A stretch of 64,000 bases of DNA from Kribbella rubisoli (GTDB lineage: Bacteria; Actinomycetota; Actinomycetes; Propionibacteriales; Kribbellaceae): assembly GCF_004217145.1 (NCBI RefSeq), contig NZ_SHKR01000016.1, positions 62,001 through 126,000 of the forward strand. The letters are read 5' to 3'. This document shows, piece after piece, positions 33,900-42,471 of this stretch. The first letter of the stretch is position 1; every line of letters starts with the position of its first letter. Below the pieces are notes generated by a model. The model did no database searches. It worked only from the letters and a program-made list of their open reading frames with translations, and was not told the DNA's origin. The position numbers and the translations under genes were made by a program.

Positions 33900-36116
33900 C
33901 TACTCGGGGTCGGGCTCGGTGCCGAAGTCGCGGAGGCGGAGGCTGTTGTAGGTGACGAACAGCGACGAGAGGCTCATCGCGGCGGCCGCGATCAAGGGGT
34001 TGAGCAGGCCCGCGGCGGCGATCGGCACGGCGGCCACGTTGTAGCCGAAGGCCCAGATGAGGTTGCGGTGGATGGTCTGGCGGGTACGTCGGGCCAGCGC
34101 GATCGCGTCCGGGATCACCCGAAGGTCTTCGCGCACCAGGATGATGTCGGCCGACTTGAGCGCGATATCGGTCCCGCTCACGACCGCCAATCCGAGATCA
34201 GCCGTCGCGAGCGCGGCCGCGTCGTTGATCCCGTCACCGACCATCGCGACCCTGTGCCCGTCAGCCCGCAACCGCTCAATCACAGCCGCCTTGTCGGCCG
34301 GGAGCACCTCCGCCTGCACATCCTCAATCCCCAACTCGGCGGCGACCGTCCGAGCCACCACCTCACTGTCCCCAGTCAGCAAAACCGTCCGCAACCCCTG
34401 CCTCCGAAGCATCTCAACCGCCGCCCCTGCGGTAGGCCGCAACCGATCCGCCACCACAAACGACCCAGCCAGCCGTCCATCAACCCCCACAAACACGACC
34501 GACCCCGCCCCGCGTTCCTCCGCTACCGGTGCGGGGACGCCTTCGGACTCCAGGAGGGTTGCGTTTCCCACGACTACGCGGTGGCCCTCTACTACGCCTA
34601 CTGCGCCTTGGCCGGGGCGGACCTCGAAGGCGGTGACCGGGTGGGGGCTTACTCCGTCGGCGGTGGCTCGGCGTTCGACTGCGCGGGCTATGGGGTGTTC
34701 GGAGTTGTGTTCGATGGAGACTACGTAGGGGAGCAGGTCGGGGTCGATGTGTTCTACGACGAGTTCGCCGGTGGTGAGGGTGCCGGTTTTGTCGAGGACG
34801 ATGGTGTCGATGACGCCGCTCGCCTCGAGGGCGTCCTGGCCCTTGATCAGGATGCCGAGGGTGGCGCCGCGGCCGATGCCGACCATGAGTGCGGTCGGTG
34901 TCGCCAGCCCGAGGGCGCACGGGCACGCGATGACGAGAACCGAAATGCCCGTGCCCATCGCCTGCTGGAACGGTGCACCGGACACGATCCACCCGACGGT
35001 GACAGCGATCGCGAGCGCGATGACCGCCGGCACGAACCACACGATGATCCGGTCGACCGTGTGCTGGATGCGAGCCTTGCGCTCCTGCGCCTGCTCAGCA
35101 ACAGCCGCCATCTGCGCGAGCTGCGTGTGCGCCCCGACCGCCGTCGCAGTCAGCACCAACCGCCCGTCCGTGCTGATCGTCCCGCCGATAACGGAATCGC
35201 CCGCCCGCACGCTCCGCGGCAACGGCTCACCGGTCACGACGCTCGTATCGACAGCCGCCGCACCCTCCAGCACAGTCCCGTCGACCGGCACGATCTCGCC
35301 CGCCTTGACGATGACGACCTCGCCCTTGACAACCTGCCCGGTCGGTACGTCGGCCTCCGCGCCGTCCCGCAGTACCCGGGCCGTCGGCGTAGCCAACCGA
35401 CTCAGCGCACCGAACACATCAGCAGCACGGCGCCGCGACCGCGTCTCGAAGTACCGCCCCGCGAGCTGGAACACCGTCATGCCTGCCGCGACATCGAGAT
35501 ACAGCGCCCCGGTGTCCAGCGGGATCGACGACAGCCCCGGCCAATGACCGCCCGTGTTCGATGCCCCAGGCAACAGCACCGACACCGCCGCCCACCCGAA
35601 CGACACGATGATGCCCAGTGACACGAGCGTGTCCATGCTCACCGCACGATGACGCAGGTTCCGGATCGTCGCGCGATGGAACGGGTACGCCGCCCAGGTG
35701 ACGACCGGCAGCGCGACGACCAGCGAGACGATCTCCCAACCGGGGAACCGGAGCGACGGTACTGCGGCCAGCACGATCGTTGCATCCATCAACGGAATCG
35801 CCAGCAGGATCGCCACGATCAGCCGCCGGCGCAGCGCGGTCACGCGCTTGATCGTCAGCTGCTCCGCGAGCTCGTCCGCGGACTCGGGATCGCGCACCGT
35901 CGCGTCGTACCCGGCCTTGTCGACCGCACTGGTCGCGCGGGCCGCGAGATCCGGTCCCGCCCCGGTGATGATCGCGCGCTCAGTCGCGTAGTTGACGCTG
36001 GCCGTCACGCCGTCAAGCTTGTTCAGCGCCCGCTCGACGCGGTTGGCGCAGGCCGCGCACGTCATCCCGCCGACCAGCAGCTCGACGGAGCTCGTCTCGG
36101 ACTCGGTCAGCGTCAC
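33900..36116 (-). CDS. Copper-transporting P1B-type ATPase
   Basis: A 738-residue membrane ATPase. An N-terminal HMA domain has GMTCAAC (Cys20, Cys23). The actuator motif TGE is at 295-297, the intramembrane metal site CPC at 398-400, the phosphorylation site DKTGT with Asp442, then the HP motif NSEHPIARA and GDGIND. Eight membrane helices are expected. It moves Cu(I), either for detoxification or for oxidase assembly. It starts within the stop of the CopD/CtaG fusion (ATGA), so the two are one operon. Third-base usage flips abruptly at about 34530. Confidence 0.94.
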   Translation of the reverse strand: MTLTESETSSVELLVGGMTCAACANRVERALNKLDGVTASVNYATERAIITGAGPDLAARATSAVDKAGYDATVRDPESADELAEQLTIKRVTALRRRLIVAILLAIPLMDATIVLAAVPSLRFPGWEIVSLVVALPVVTWAAYPFHRATIRNLRHRAVSMDTLVSLGIIVSFGWAAVSVLLPGASNTGGHWPGLSSIPLDTGALYLDVAAGMTVFQLAGRYFETRSRRRAADVFGALSRLATPTARVLRDGAEADVPTGQVVKGEVVIVKAGEIVPVDGTVLEGAAAVDTSVVTGEPLPRSVRAGDSVIGGTISTDGRLVLTATAVGAHTQLAQMAAVAEQAQERKARIQHTVDRIIVWFVPAVIALAIAVTVGWIVSGAPFQQAMGTGISVLVIACPCALGLATPTALMVGIGRGATLGILIKGQDALEASGVIDTIVLDKTGTLTTGELVVEHIDPDLLPYVVSIEHNSEHPIARAVERRATADGVSPHPVTAFEVRPGQGAVGVVEGHRVVVGNATLLESEGVPAPVAEERGAGSVVFVGVDGRLAGSFVVADRLRPTAGAAVEMLRRQGLRTVLLTGDSEVVARTVAAELGIEDVQAEVLPADKAAVIERLRADGHRVAMVGDGINDAAALATADLGLAVVSGTDIALKSADIILVREDLRVIPDAIALARRTRQTIHRNLIWAFGYNVAAVPIAAAGLLNPLIAAAAMSLSSLFVTYNSLRLRDFGTEPDPE

Positions 36117-38098
36117 CGAGGCTCCTTGGTCCGGTCGCCAGTTCGTTCAGCAAGGCGCTCGAGCATCGCGTTATAGGCGTCGTACGAATCGTCGAGCCCA
36201 CTGTCGAGGTGCCGATCGATGCGTTTGGCAAGCTTCCCGTCCTGCACAGCCCACTGCAGTGCCAGCACGACGACAACGATCAGCAGCGGGATCTCGCCGC
36301 CTGCCCAGGCGATGCCGCCGCCCGTGTGCTGCGTCGCGGCGAGGTCGACCTTCCAGGGCAGCTCGAGGTGCTGGTAGAACGAGTCGCCGATGATCGCGCC
36401 GTCGGACATCAGGATGACGCCGAAGAACGCATGGAACGGCATCGCCGCGAACAGGAAGCCGAGTTTCGCCAGGGACGGCAGCTTCCGCGGCGTCTGGTCG
36501 ACGCCGATCACCAGACCGAAGTACAGACAACCGACGAGCAGGAAGTGGGCGTTCATCAGTTGGTGCGCCCAATGGAACTTCATCAGCGTGCCGAACGCGT
36601 TGGTGAAGTAGAGGCCGTAGTACGAGCCGATGTAGACGCCGAAGACAAGCAAAGGGTGGTAGAGCGCCTTGAGCGGACGCGAGTGGAGTACAGCGACGAT
36701 CCACTCGTGCGGGCCTGGCTGTGCATCCTTGGCCGCAGTGGGCAGAGCCTTGAGCGCGAGGGTCAACGGTCCGCCGAGTACGAGCGGGATCGGGATCAGC
36801 ATGCTGAGCGCCATGTGCATAGCCATATGGACGGCGAAGCTCGCGCCGGAGTACTTCCCGAGGCCGGAGCTGGTCACCACGACGATCAGCACCCAGCCGA
36901 GGGTCCAGGCGATCGTCCGGCCGATCGGCCATGACTCGCCACGGCGACGGAGCCTGATCGCGCCGGCGAGATAGGCGGTGATGGCGGCGCCGGCGGCAGC
37001 CACGAACAGCAGGTTGGGACGCCACTGGCTCACCAGCGTCGCGAACGCCGGCGGCTTGCTGAGGTCGAAGCCGAAGAAGATCTGGCTGATCGACGTCGGC
37101 ACGAAGAACTGCGGCGGGGGAATGCGGGTCATCGCGATCCCGCAGGCAACGAAAACCGCCGTACCGGTGGTGAGGAGGACGGCGCCGAGCGGGAGCTTGC
37201 TGCGGGCAACGGAGAACAGGCCGAGGGCAACAAGCGTCAGTGCCGCCAACCGGGCCAGCGTGAGCCAGCCGGTGGCCGAGGCGAAGGGCGACGAGCCGGC
37301 CATCTTGAACCAGAGCAGAACGGCCTCGGTCACGATCAGCAGTGCGGCCCCGGCCATCGCGACGCTGCGCCAATGGGCGCGGTCGAGGGCTCGGTTCCGG
37401 CGGCCGGTGGCGAGCCTGAGGGTCTGTACGACGGCCAGCCCGAGGAGGAGCTGCGCCGCGATCGTCTGGTAAATGGCCGAGTCGCCGGCGAAGTCGTGCC
37501 GGGGCCCGACCAGGACCTGGCCGACGACGACCGGGGCAAGCGAGCCGGCCAGGGCTGCCCAGAGCGCGATCAGGTACGCGACCCAGCGCACGGTCACTAC
37601 GCTCGTGACGAGCACCACGATCGCGGCCAGGCAGGTGATCATCCAGGCGCGCCCGAAGTCGCCGGAGAACATCGCGAACCAGAGTGCGCTCGGGCTGGCG
37701 ATCTTGCCGAGCGACAGGCCGTTCGAGTCGGCCGAGTCGAACGCGATCAGCAGGCCGGAGCTGATCACCCAGACGGCGGCGGCCCGGCGTACGACGATCG
37801 GCTCGAACCACTCCGCGATCTCCAACTGCCGCCGCGAACCCGTCTCGCGTACCGGTCGCGCCTTGCCCGCGACGAGCGCCGACGCGAGCGCGCCGACGGT
37901 CACCAGCGAGGAGAGGTCGGCCACCGCGCGGACGAAGGTCGCGACGAGCCCGGTCAGTTGGCCGGGATAGTCGCGGGCGATCGGCAGGTAACTGGCCGAG
38001 CCCATCCGTGCGGTGGTGACCAGCGATGCGGCCAGAACGAGTACGCCCAGCAGGACGACGTACCCGATCAGCCACCGCCGGTGGCGCGTCGTACCCAC
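36113..38098 (-). CDS. CopD/CtaG fusion: copper import and oxidase assembly membrane protein
   Basis: A 661-residue polytopic protein. The N-terminal ~340 residues resemble CopD (copper resistance D, multi-helix). The C-terminal ~300 residues resemble the actinobacterial CtaG/caa3 oxidase assembly domain, with FAVHMAMHMALSMLIPIPLVLGG, a HWAHQLMNAHFLLVG block and MPFHAFFGV. His and Met residues in these helices are likely copper ligands. Coupling to the copper ATPase points to copper handling for respiration. It is divergent from the DUF5134 gene. Confidence 0.9.
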   Translation of the reverse strand: MGTTRHRRWLIGYVVLLGVLVLAASLVTTARMGSASYLPIARDYPGQLTGLVATFVRAVADLSSLVTVGALASALVAGKARPVRETGSRRQLEIAEWFEPIVVRRAAAVWVISSGLLIAFDSADSNGLSLGKIASPSALWFAMFSGDFGRAWMITCLAAIVVLVTSVVTVRWVAYLIALWAALAGSLAPVVVGQVLVGPRHDFAGDSAIYQTIAAQLLLGLAVVQTLRLATGRRNRALDRAHWRSVAMAGAALLIVTEAVLLWFKMAGSSPFASATGWLTLARLAALTLVALGLFSVARSKLPLGAVLLTTGTAVFVACGIAMTRIPPPQFFVPTSISQIFFGFDLSKPPAFATLVSQWRPNLLFVAAAGAAITAYLAGAIRLRRRGESWPIGRTIAWTLGWVLIVVVTSSGLGKYSGASFAVHMAMHMALSMLIPIPLVLGGPLTLALKALPTAAKDAQPGPHEWIVAVLHSRPLKALYHPLLVFGVYIGSYYGLYFTNAFGTLMKFHWAHQLMNAHFLLVGCLYFGLVIGVDQTPRKLPSLAKLGFLFAAMPFHAFFGVILMSDGAIIGDSFYQHLELPWKVDLAATQHTGGGIAWAGGEIPLLIVVVVLALQWAVQDGKLAKRIDRHLDSGLDDSYDAYNAMLERLAERTGDRTKEPR

Positions 38099-38120
38099 GT
38101 CACTCCTGATCGATTGGTTG

Positions 38121-38169
38121 CCACAACCCCCAACTGGTGAATACGAGCGAGTTGTGGGAACAGTTCCCA
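38121..38169. promoter_or_regulatory. Nested inverted repeats in the CtaG/DUF5134 divergent promoter
   Basis: CCACAAC (38121-38127) pairs with GTTGTGG (38151-38157), and TGGGAAC-A-GTTCCCA (38155-38169) is a perfect palindrome. They lie in the 110-base gap between the divergent copper genes. They are candidate sites for a copper-responsive regulator, though they do not match the CsoR consensus I know. Confidence 0.45.
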
Positions 38170-38208
38170 GGAACGGAACTTCTTTGCGACGACTGGAGTT
38201 AGAGGGGC

Positions 38209-38724
38209 GTGGTGACTGGAGCCTGGACGATTGTCCTGACCGCGGTCTTCGCTGCGACGGGTCTGTACGGCGTTTGGCGGCTGAGCACGAGGCGCTGGCA
38301 GGGGATCGAGACCGTCGTCGACGTCAGCCATGCCCTGATGAGCCCGGCCATGCTCGTGATGCTGTGGTGGCCGATGGCGGCGACCGGCCAGTGGGCGCAG
38401 ATGGCGGTTTTCAGCGGACTGGCGGTCGTCTTCTTCTACCAGTTGTCCGGGTTGGACACCGTCCCCGAGCGAGCCGGCGCGATGGCTCACGCCGGCATGA
38501 ACCTCGGTATGGTCTGGATGCTGGCCGCGATGCCCCGGCTGATGTCCGGCGAGCCCTGGACCACGATGCTCAGCTGGTCCGCCGTCGGCCTGCTCGTCAT
38601 CACCGCCGCCTGGTGGCTCGTCCACGCCGCCCGAACCCCCGGCCACCGAACCCTCTGCGGCTGCCACGGCCTCTCATGCGCCGGCATGGCCACCATGCTC
38701 GCGCTGATGACCCCGGCCCTCTGA
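38209..38724 (+). CDS. DUF5134 membrane protein
   Basis: A 171-residue protein with five hydrophobic helices and histidines near their ends (DVSHALMSPAMLVMLWWPMA, AHAGMNLGMVWMLAAMP, WLVHAARTPGH). This is the DUF5134 pattern of actinobacterial copper-linked membrane proteins. The C-terminal CGCHGLSCAGM, with three Cys and one His, could hold metal. It starts at GTG 38209 or 38212, divergent from the CopD/CtaG fusion. Its function is unknown; a role in copper handling is inferred from its neighbours. Confidence 0.8.
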   Translation: MVTGAWTIVLTAVFAATGLYGVWRLSTRRWQGIETVVDVSHALMSPAMLVMLWWPMAATGQWAQMAVFSGLAVVFFYQLSGLDTVPERAGAMAHAGMNLGMVWMLAAMPRLMSGEPWTTMLSWSAVGLLVITAAWWLVHAARTPGHRTLCGCHGLSCAGMATMLALMTPAL

Positions 38725-38740
38725 CCTCGGCTACCGAGCG

Positions 38741-40075
38741 TTACTCGTTTGCCAGTTGGCGGAGGGCTTGGAGGAGGGCTTCGGAGAAGGTGGGGAAGGG
38801 CTGGATGACGTCGAGGAGGACGGGGATCGGGATCCTGGCGCGGATGGCGAGGGTTGCTTGCTGGAGCCATTCGCCGGCTTCGGGGCCGACCGCGTAGGCG
38901 CCGGTGATGACGGTTCCGTCGGAGACGAGCGTGAGGAAGCCGGGCTGCGTGTCGTACGAGCGCAGGTACGTCGCCGTGCGCGGTACGCCGGACAGCTGGA
39001 TCGTGCTCGTGTACGGTCCCTCGGCGTCACCCACGGACGCGGCCTGCGGGTAGCTGTACACGACGCGTGGCACCGCCCGGTAGTCCGCAGTACGCGGCTT
39101 GCCGAGAATGTTGCTCGCGGCAACACGACCCTGGTACTCACCGACATGGGTCAGTTGCCACAGGCCCGTAACATCGCCGATCGCCCAGAGGTTGGGACCG
39201 GCCGACAGTCGGTCGTCGACCGCGATACCGCGCGGATTCGCGACGATGCCGACGGTCTCCAGCCCGATGTTGTCGACGCGCGGACGCCGGCCGGTCGCGA
39301 CCAGGATGCGATCGCCCTCGACCTGACTCCCGTCGCTCAGCTCGATCACGTACGTCGCCCTGTCGAGGCGAGCGCGCTCCGCGCCGGTCCCTGTCCGTAC
39401 GTCGACCTTGTCGGCCGTCAGCGCGACCGCGATCGCCTCGCCGACCGCCCGCGGTTCACGAGGCATCAGGTGGTCGTCGCGCTCGATGAGCGTGACCGTC
39501 GAGCCCATCCGCGCCAGCGCCTGACTCATCTCGACGCCGGTCGCCCCACCGCCGAGAACGAGCAGCCGGTCAGGTACGTCGACCAGCCCGGTCACGTCCC
39601 GGTTCGTCCATACACCGGGCAGCTCACGCAGTCCCGGAACGGGTGGAATCGTCGGATCCGCACCGCACGCGATCACGATGTGTTCGGCGGTGTGCGTCCG
39701 ATCGTCCACCGAGACGGTGTGCGGACCTGCGAGCCGGCCGTGGCCCCGCAGTACTTCGAGGCCGACGCTCTTGGCCCACGACACCGCGCCGGCGTCGTCG
39801 TAGTTCGACACCATGAAGTCGCGCCAGCTCAGCGCCGCGTGGGTGTCCAGCGATCCGGTCACGGCCTCGCGCGCGCCGGGTGCGTCGAGGGCCTCGGCCA
39901 GTGCTTCGCCGGGTCGCAGCAGAGTCTTCGACGGGATGCAGGCCCAGTAGGAACACTCGCCGCCGAGCAGTTCGCGCTCGACGATCGCAACGCGGGCACC
40001 GCCCTTGGTCAGCACCGCGGCGCAGTGTTCACCCGGAGCACCGGCTCCGAGGACGATCACGTCGTACTCACTCAT
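38741..40075 (-). CDS. Pyridine nucleotide-disulfide oxidoreductase (dihydrolipoamide/mercuric reductase class)
   Basis: A 444-residue flavoprotein starting at ATG 40075. The FAD motif VLGAGAPGEHCA is at 8-19 and the redox pair in GGECSYWACIPSK is Cys41/Cys46. The NAD(P) motif GGGATGVEMSQ and the second FAD motif WAIGDVTG are present. The C-terminal motif that is usually HPTxSE reads FPTFSE, so the catalytic His of lipoamide and mercuric reductases is missing. It may therefore act as an NADPH:quinone or other electron-transfer reductase. It is a single gene divergent from the MFS exporter. Confidence 0.88.
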   Translation of the reverse strand: MSEYDVIVLGAGAPGEHCAAVLTKGGARVAIVERELLGGECSYWACIPSKTLLRPGEALAEALDAPGAREAVTGSLDTHAALSWRDFMVSNYDDAGAVSWAKSVGLEVLRGHGRLAGPHTVSVDDRTHTAEHIVIACGADPTIPPVPGLRELPGVWTNRDVTGLVDVPDRLLVLGGGATGVEMSQALARMGSTVTLIERDDHLMPREPRAVGEAIAVALTADKVDVRTGTGAERARLDRATYVIELSDGSQVEGDRILVATGRRPRVDNIGLETVGIVANPRGIAVDDRLSAGPNLWAIGDVTGLWQLTHVGEYQGRVAASNILGKPRTADYRAVPRVVYSYPQAASVGDAEGPYTSTIQLSGVPRTATYLRSYDTQPGFLTLVSDGTVITGAYAVGPEAGEWLQQATLAIRARIPIPVLLDVIQPFPTFSEALLQALRQLANE

Positions 40076-40234
40076 CAGCTTCGGGCTCCCTTCGAACCGG
40101 CGCATCCAGGCTCGCGCGAACCGCCTGCCGACCGGGCCAGGGAGTGTCCCTGGTCTCGCGCGACCAGGGACCGTCACGGTGGCGCAACCCGGTCCGCCGG
40201 TCCGATCGTGGAGCAGACACGCCTGGGAGGTCGG

Positions 40235-41704
40235 ATGAGTGAGCCTGGGGTGACCGGCGCGGGACTGGTCGCGTTGCGGGGGAGGGCCGGCACTCTGCTG
40301 GTCACCGCGACGGTGCTGGCGTCAATGGTCGGGTTCATCGATGCGTACATGATCAACGTCGCGATCCCAGCGATCGGCCGCGACCTGGAGATCGGTGTGA
40401 GCGAACTCCAATGGGTGCTCACCGGGTACCTCGTCACCGTCGCGTCGCTGCTCCTGCTGGCCGGTGCGCTGGCCGACCACTTCGGCTGGCGCCGGATCCT
40501 CGTCGCCGGACTCATCGTCATGCTGGTCGCGTCGCTGTGCTGCGCCGCGGCCCCGAACGGCGGCGCTCTGATCGCGGCGCGCGTGGTGCAAGGAGCGGGC
40601 GGTGCGCTGGTCGTACCGAGCAGTCTTGCGTTGCTCAACGGCACGCTTCAGTCAGCCGATCGTGCCAAGGGGATCGGCGTCTGGGCCGGCCTGTCGACTC
40701 TCGGTACGACGCTCGGCCCGTACGGCGGCGGCTGGTTGATCGACCACGGCTCGTGGCGGTACGTCTTCCTCCTGAACCTCCCGCTGATCGCGGCCGGATT
40801 GTGGGTACTGCGCGGCGTACCGGAGGTCGCGCGTGAACGACGTCCCCTGTCGGTCGACGTCGCGGGTGCCCTGCTCACCGCGCTCGGGTTGGGCGGCGTG
40901 ATCTACGCGCTGACGGCCGGACCGGCGTCAGGCTGGGCCAGCGCGCAGGTCCTGGTGTCGGCAGTCGTCGGCGTGGTCTGCCTGGTCGCACTGATTCCGG
41001 TGGAGCACAGGCAGACGGCGCCGATGCTGCGTACGGCGCTGTTCCGGATCCGCCAGTTCGTTGCGATCAACGCTGCGACCCTCCTGTTCTACGGCGCGTT
41101 GTCGGCGGCCAGCTACCTGGTTGTCCTGCAGTGTCAGCTGCGGCTGGGCTACAGCGCGACCGAGGCGGGTGCGGCGCTGATTCCGGAGTCGGCTGTGTTC
41201 CTGCTGGTCTCGCCGTTCGTCGGCGGTTTGGTCGCGCGAGTCGGCACGCGCTGGCCGATGGCCATCGGCATCCTGATCGTGGCCGGCGGGTTCGCCTGGC
41301 TGTCCGCGGCGCAGCCTGGCCAAAGCTATGTGCAGGCGATCCTGCCAGGCGCGCTGTTGTGGGGTCTCGGCATCGGGCTGACGGTCGCTCCGCTGACAGC
41401 CGGCGTGCTGGCAGCCGTTGACGATGCGGATCTCGGAGAGGCGTCAGCGATCAACGACGCCGCGTCTCGCGTCGGCGGGGTGGTGCTGATTGCGCTCGTG
41501 CCCGCGCTGCTGGGCGTGGGCGGCTCGGACGAGCTCGCCGGGCCGTTGGCCAACAGGTATCAGGCGGCCATGCTCGTGATGGCAGCCTTGAGCGTCGTCG
41601 CCGCGGTGATCACGATGGTGTTCGTCGCCCGCGGTCGCCCGTCCGCCGCTCAGCTTCCGGCGACACCTCGCGTGCACGGTTGCGCCGTACCGGTATCCAA
41701 CTGA
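40235..41704 (+). CDS. MFS drug exporter, DHA2 (14-helix) family
   Basis: A 489-residue membrane transporter. Motif LADHFGWRRILVAG lies between helices 2 and 3. Motif C is in the WAGLSTLGTTLGPYGGGWLI region, and FIDAYMINVAIPAIGRDL is typical of DHA2 proteins such as EmrB. ATG 40235 follows TGGGAGG. Fourteen hydrophobic segments are expected. The drug is unknown. It is followed after 29 bases by an SDR on the same strand, probably co-transcribed. Confidence 0.92.
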   Translation: MSEPGVTGAGLVALRGRAGTLLVTATVLASMVGFIDAYMINVAIPAIGRDLEIGVSELQWVLTGYLVTVASLLLLAGALADHFGWRRILVAGLIVMLVASLCCAAAPNGGALIAARVVQGAGGALVVPSSLALLNGTLQSADRAKGIGVWAGLSTLGTTLGPYGGGWLIDHGSWRYVFLLNLPLIAAGLWVLRGVPEVARERRPLSVDVAGALLTALGLGGVIYALTAGPASGWASAQVLVSAVVGVVCLVALIPVEHRQTAPMLRTALFRIRQFVAINAATLLFYGALSAASYLVVLQCQLRLGYSATEAGAALIPESAVFLLVSPFVGGLVARVGTRWPMAIGILIVAGGFAWLSAAQPGQSYVQAILPGALLWGLGIGLTVAPLTAGVLAAVDDADLGEASAINDAASRVGGVVLIALVPALLGVGGSDELAGPLANRYQAAMLVMAALSVVAAVITMVFVARGRPSAAQLPATPRVHGCAVPVSN

Positions 41705-41733
41705 TTCGAGTCGACGAGAGAGTGGAGAGCACG

Positions 41734-42471
41734 ATGACTGAGCCAACGACGAGTCTCGCCGATCAGGTCGTTGTGGTGATGGGCGGCAGCGCGGGCATCG
41801 GGTTGGAGACCGCGAGGCTGGCGCGTGCGGCCGGCGCGCGGGTCATCATCACCGGGCGGGATCGTGAGCGGCTCGAGAAGGCGGCTGTCGAGGTCGGCGC
41901 CGAGAGTGCGCTGACGGTCAACCTGGATGATTCCGCGGACGTCGAGCGGTTGTTCGGCGAGCTGCCCGAGCAGCTCGACCACCTCCTGATCGGCGGGAGC
42001 GGTCCGTTCTACGCGCCGCTCGCCGAGCTCGATCTGGAGGAGGCGGAGCGGTTCATCAACCAGCATCTGGTCGGCTCGTTGCGGATCGCGCGGTTGTGCG
42101 TCGGCAGGGTTCGTGCGGGCGGTTCGCTGACGTTCATCAGCGGTACAGGCGCGAGGCGGCCGGGAGTCGGGCTGATGCTCGCGGCCATCGGGACGGCCGC
42201 GCAGTCCGCGATCGTCGCGAACGCGGCCGTCGAGATCGCTCCGATCCGGGTGAACACGGTCGCTGCGGGTTTCGTCGACACTCCGTTGTCGGCGCGGCTG
42301 CTCGGGGATCAGCTCGAAGAGCGTCGCGCGCAGTTGCGTGCCACGCTGCCGATCGCGCGAGTTGTCGGTCCGGAGGACGTGGCGGCGTTGGTCGTCCACC
42401 TGATGACGAACACGGCACTGACCGGAGCGACGTACGACGTCGACGGGGGACAGCAGCTGATCCCGGGCTAG
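41734..42471 (+). CDS. SDR-fold protein lacking the catalytic Tyr-Lys
   Basis: A 245-residue Rossmann-fold protein. The cofactor motif is VMGGSAGIGLETA, with GRDRERLEKA beyond it. At the place of YxxxK the sequence reads AAIGTAAQSAIV, so the usual proton donor and Lys are absent, and NNAG is replaced by GGSGPF. The C-terminal DVDGGQQL end is normal. It may be a non-classical reductase or a cofactor-binding regulator. It is co-directional with the MFS exporter and overlaps the LuxR gene by 4 bases at its 3' end. Confidence 0.85.
   Translation: MTEPTTSLADQVVVVMGGSAGIGLETARLARAAGARVIITGRDRERLEKAAVEVGAESALTVNLDDSADVERLFGELPEQLDHLLIGGSGPFYAPLAELDLEEAERFINQHLVGSLRIARLCVGRVRAGGSLTFISGTGARRPGVGLMLAAIGTAAQSAIVANAAVEIAPIRVNTVAAGFVDTPLSARLLGDQLEERRAQLRATLPIARVVGPEDVAALVVHLMTNTALTGATYDVDGGQQLIPG

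Noticed and set aside
38756..40234. Upstream extension of the MFS frame through the disulfide reductase gene
   Set aside because: It is antisense to a clear flavoprotein; the MFS gene has its own ribosome-binding site and ATG at 40235.
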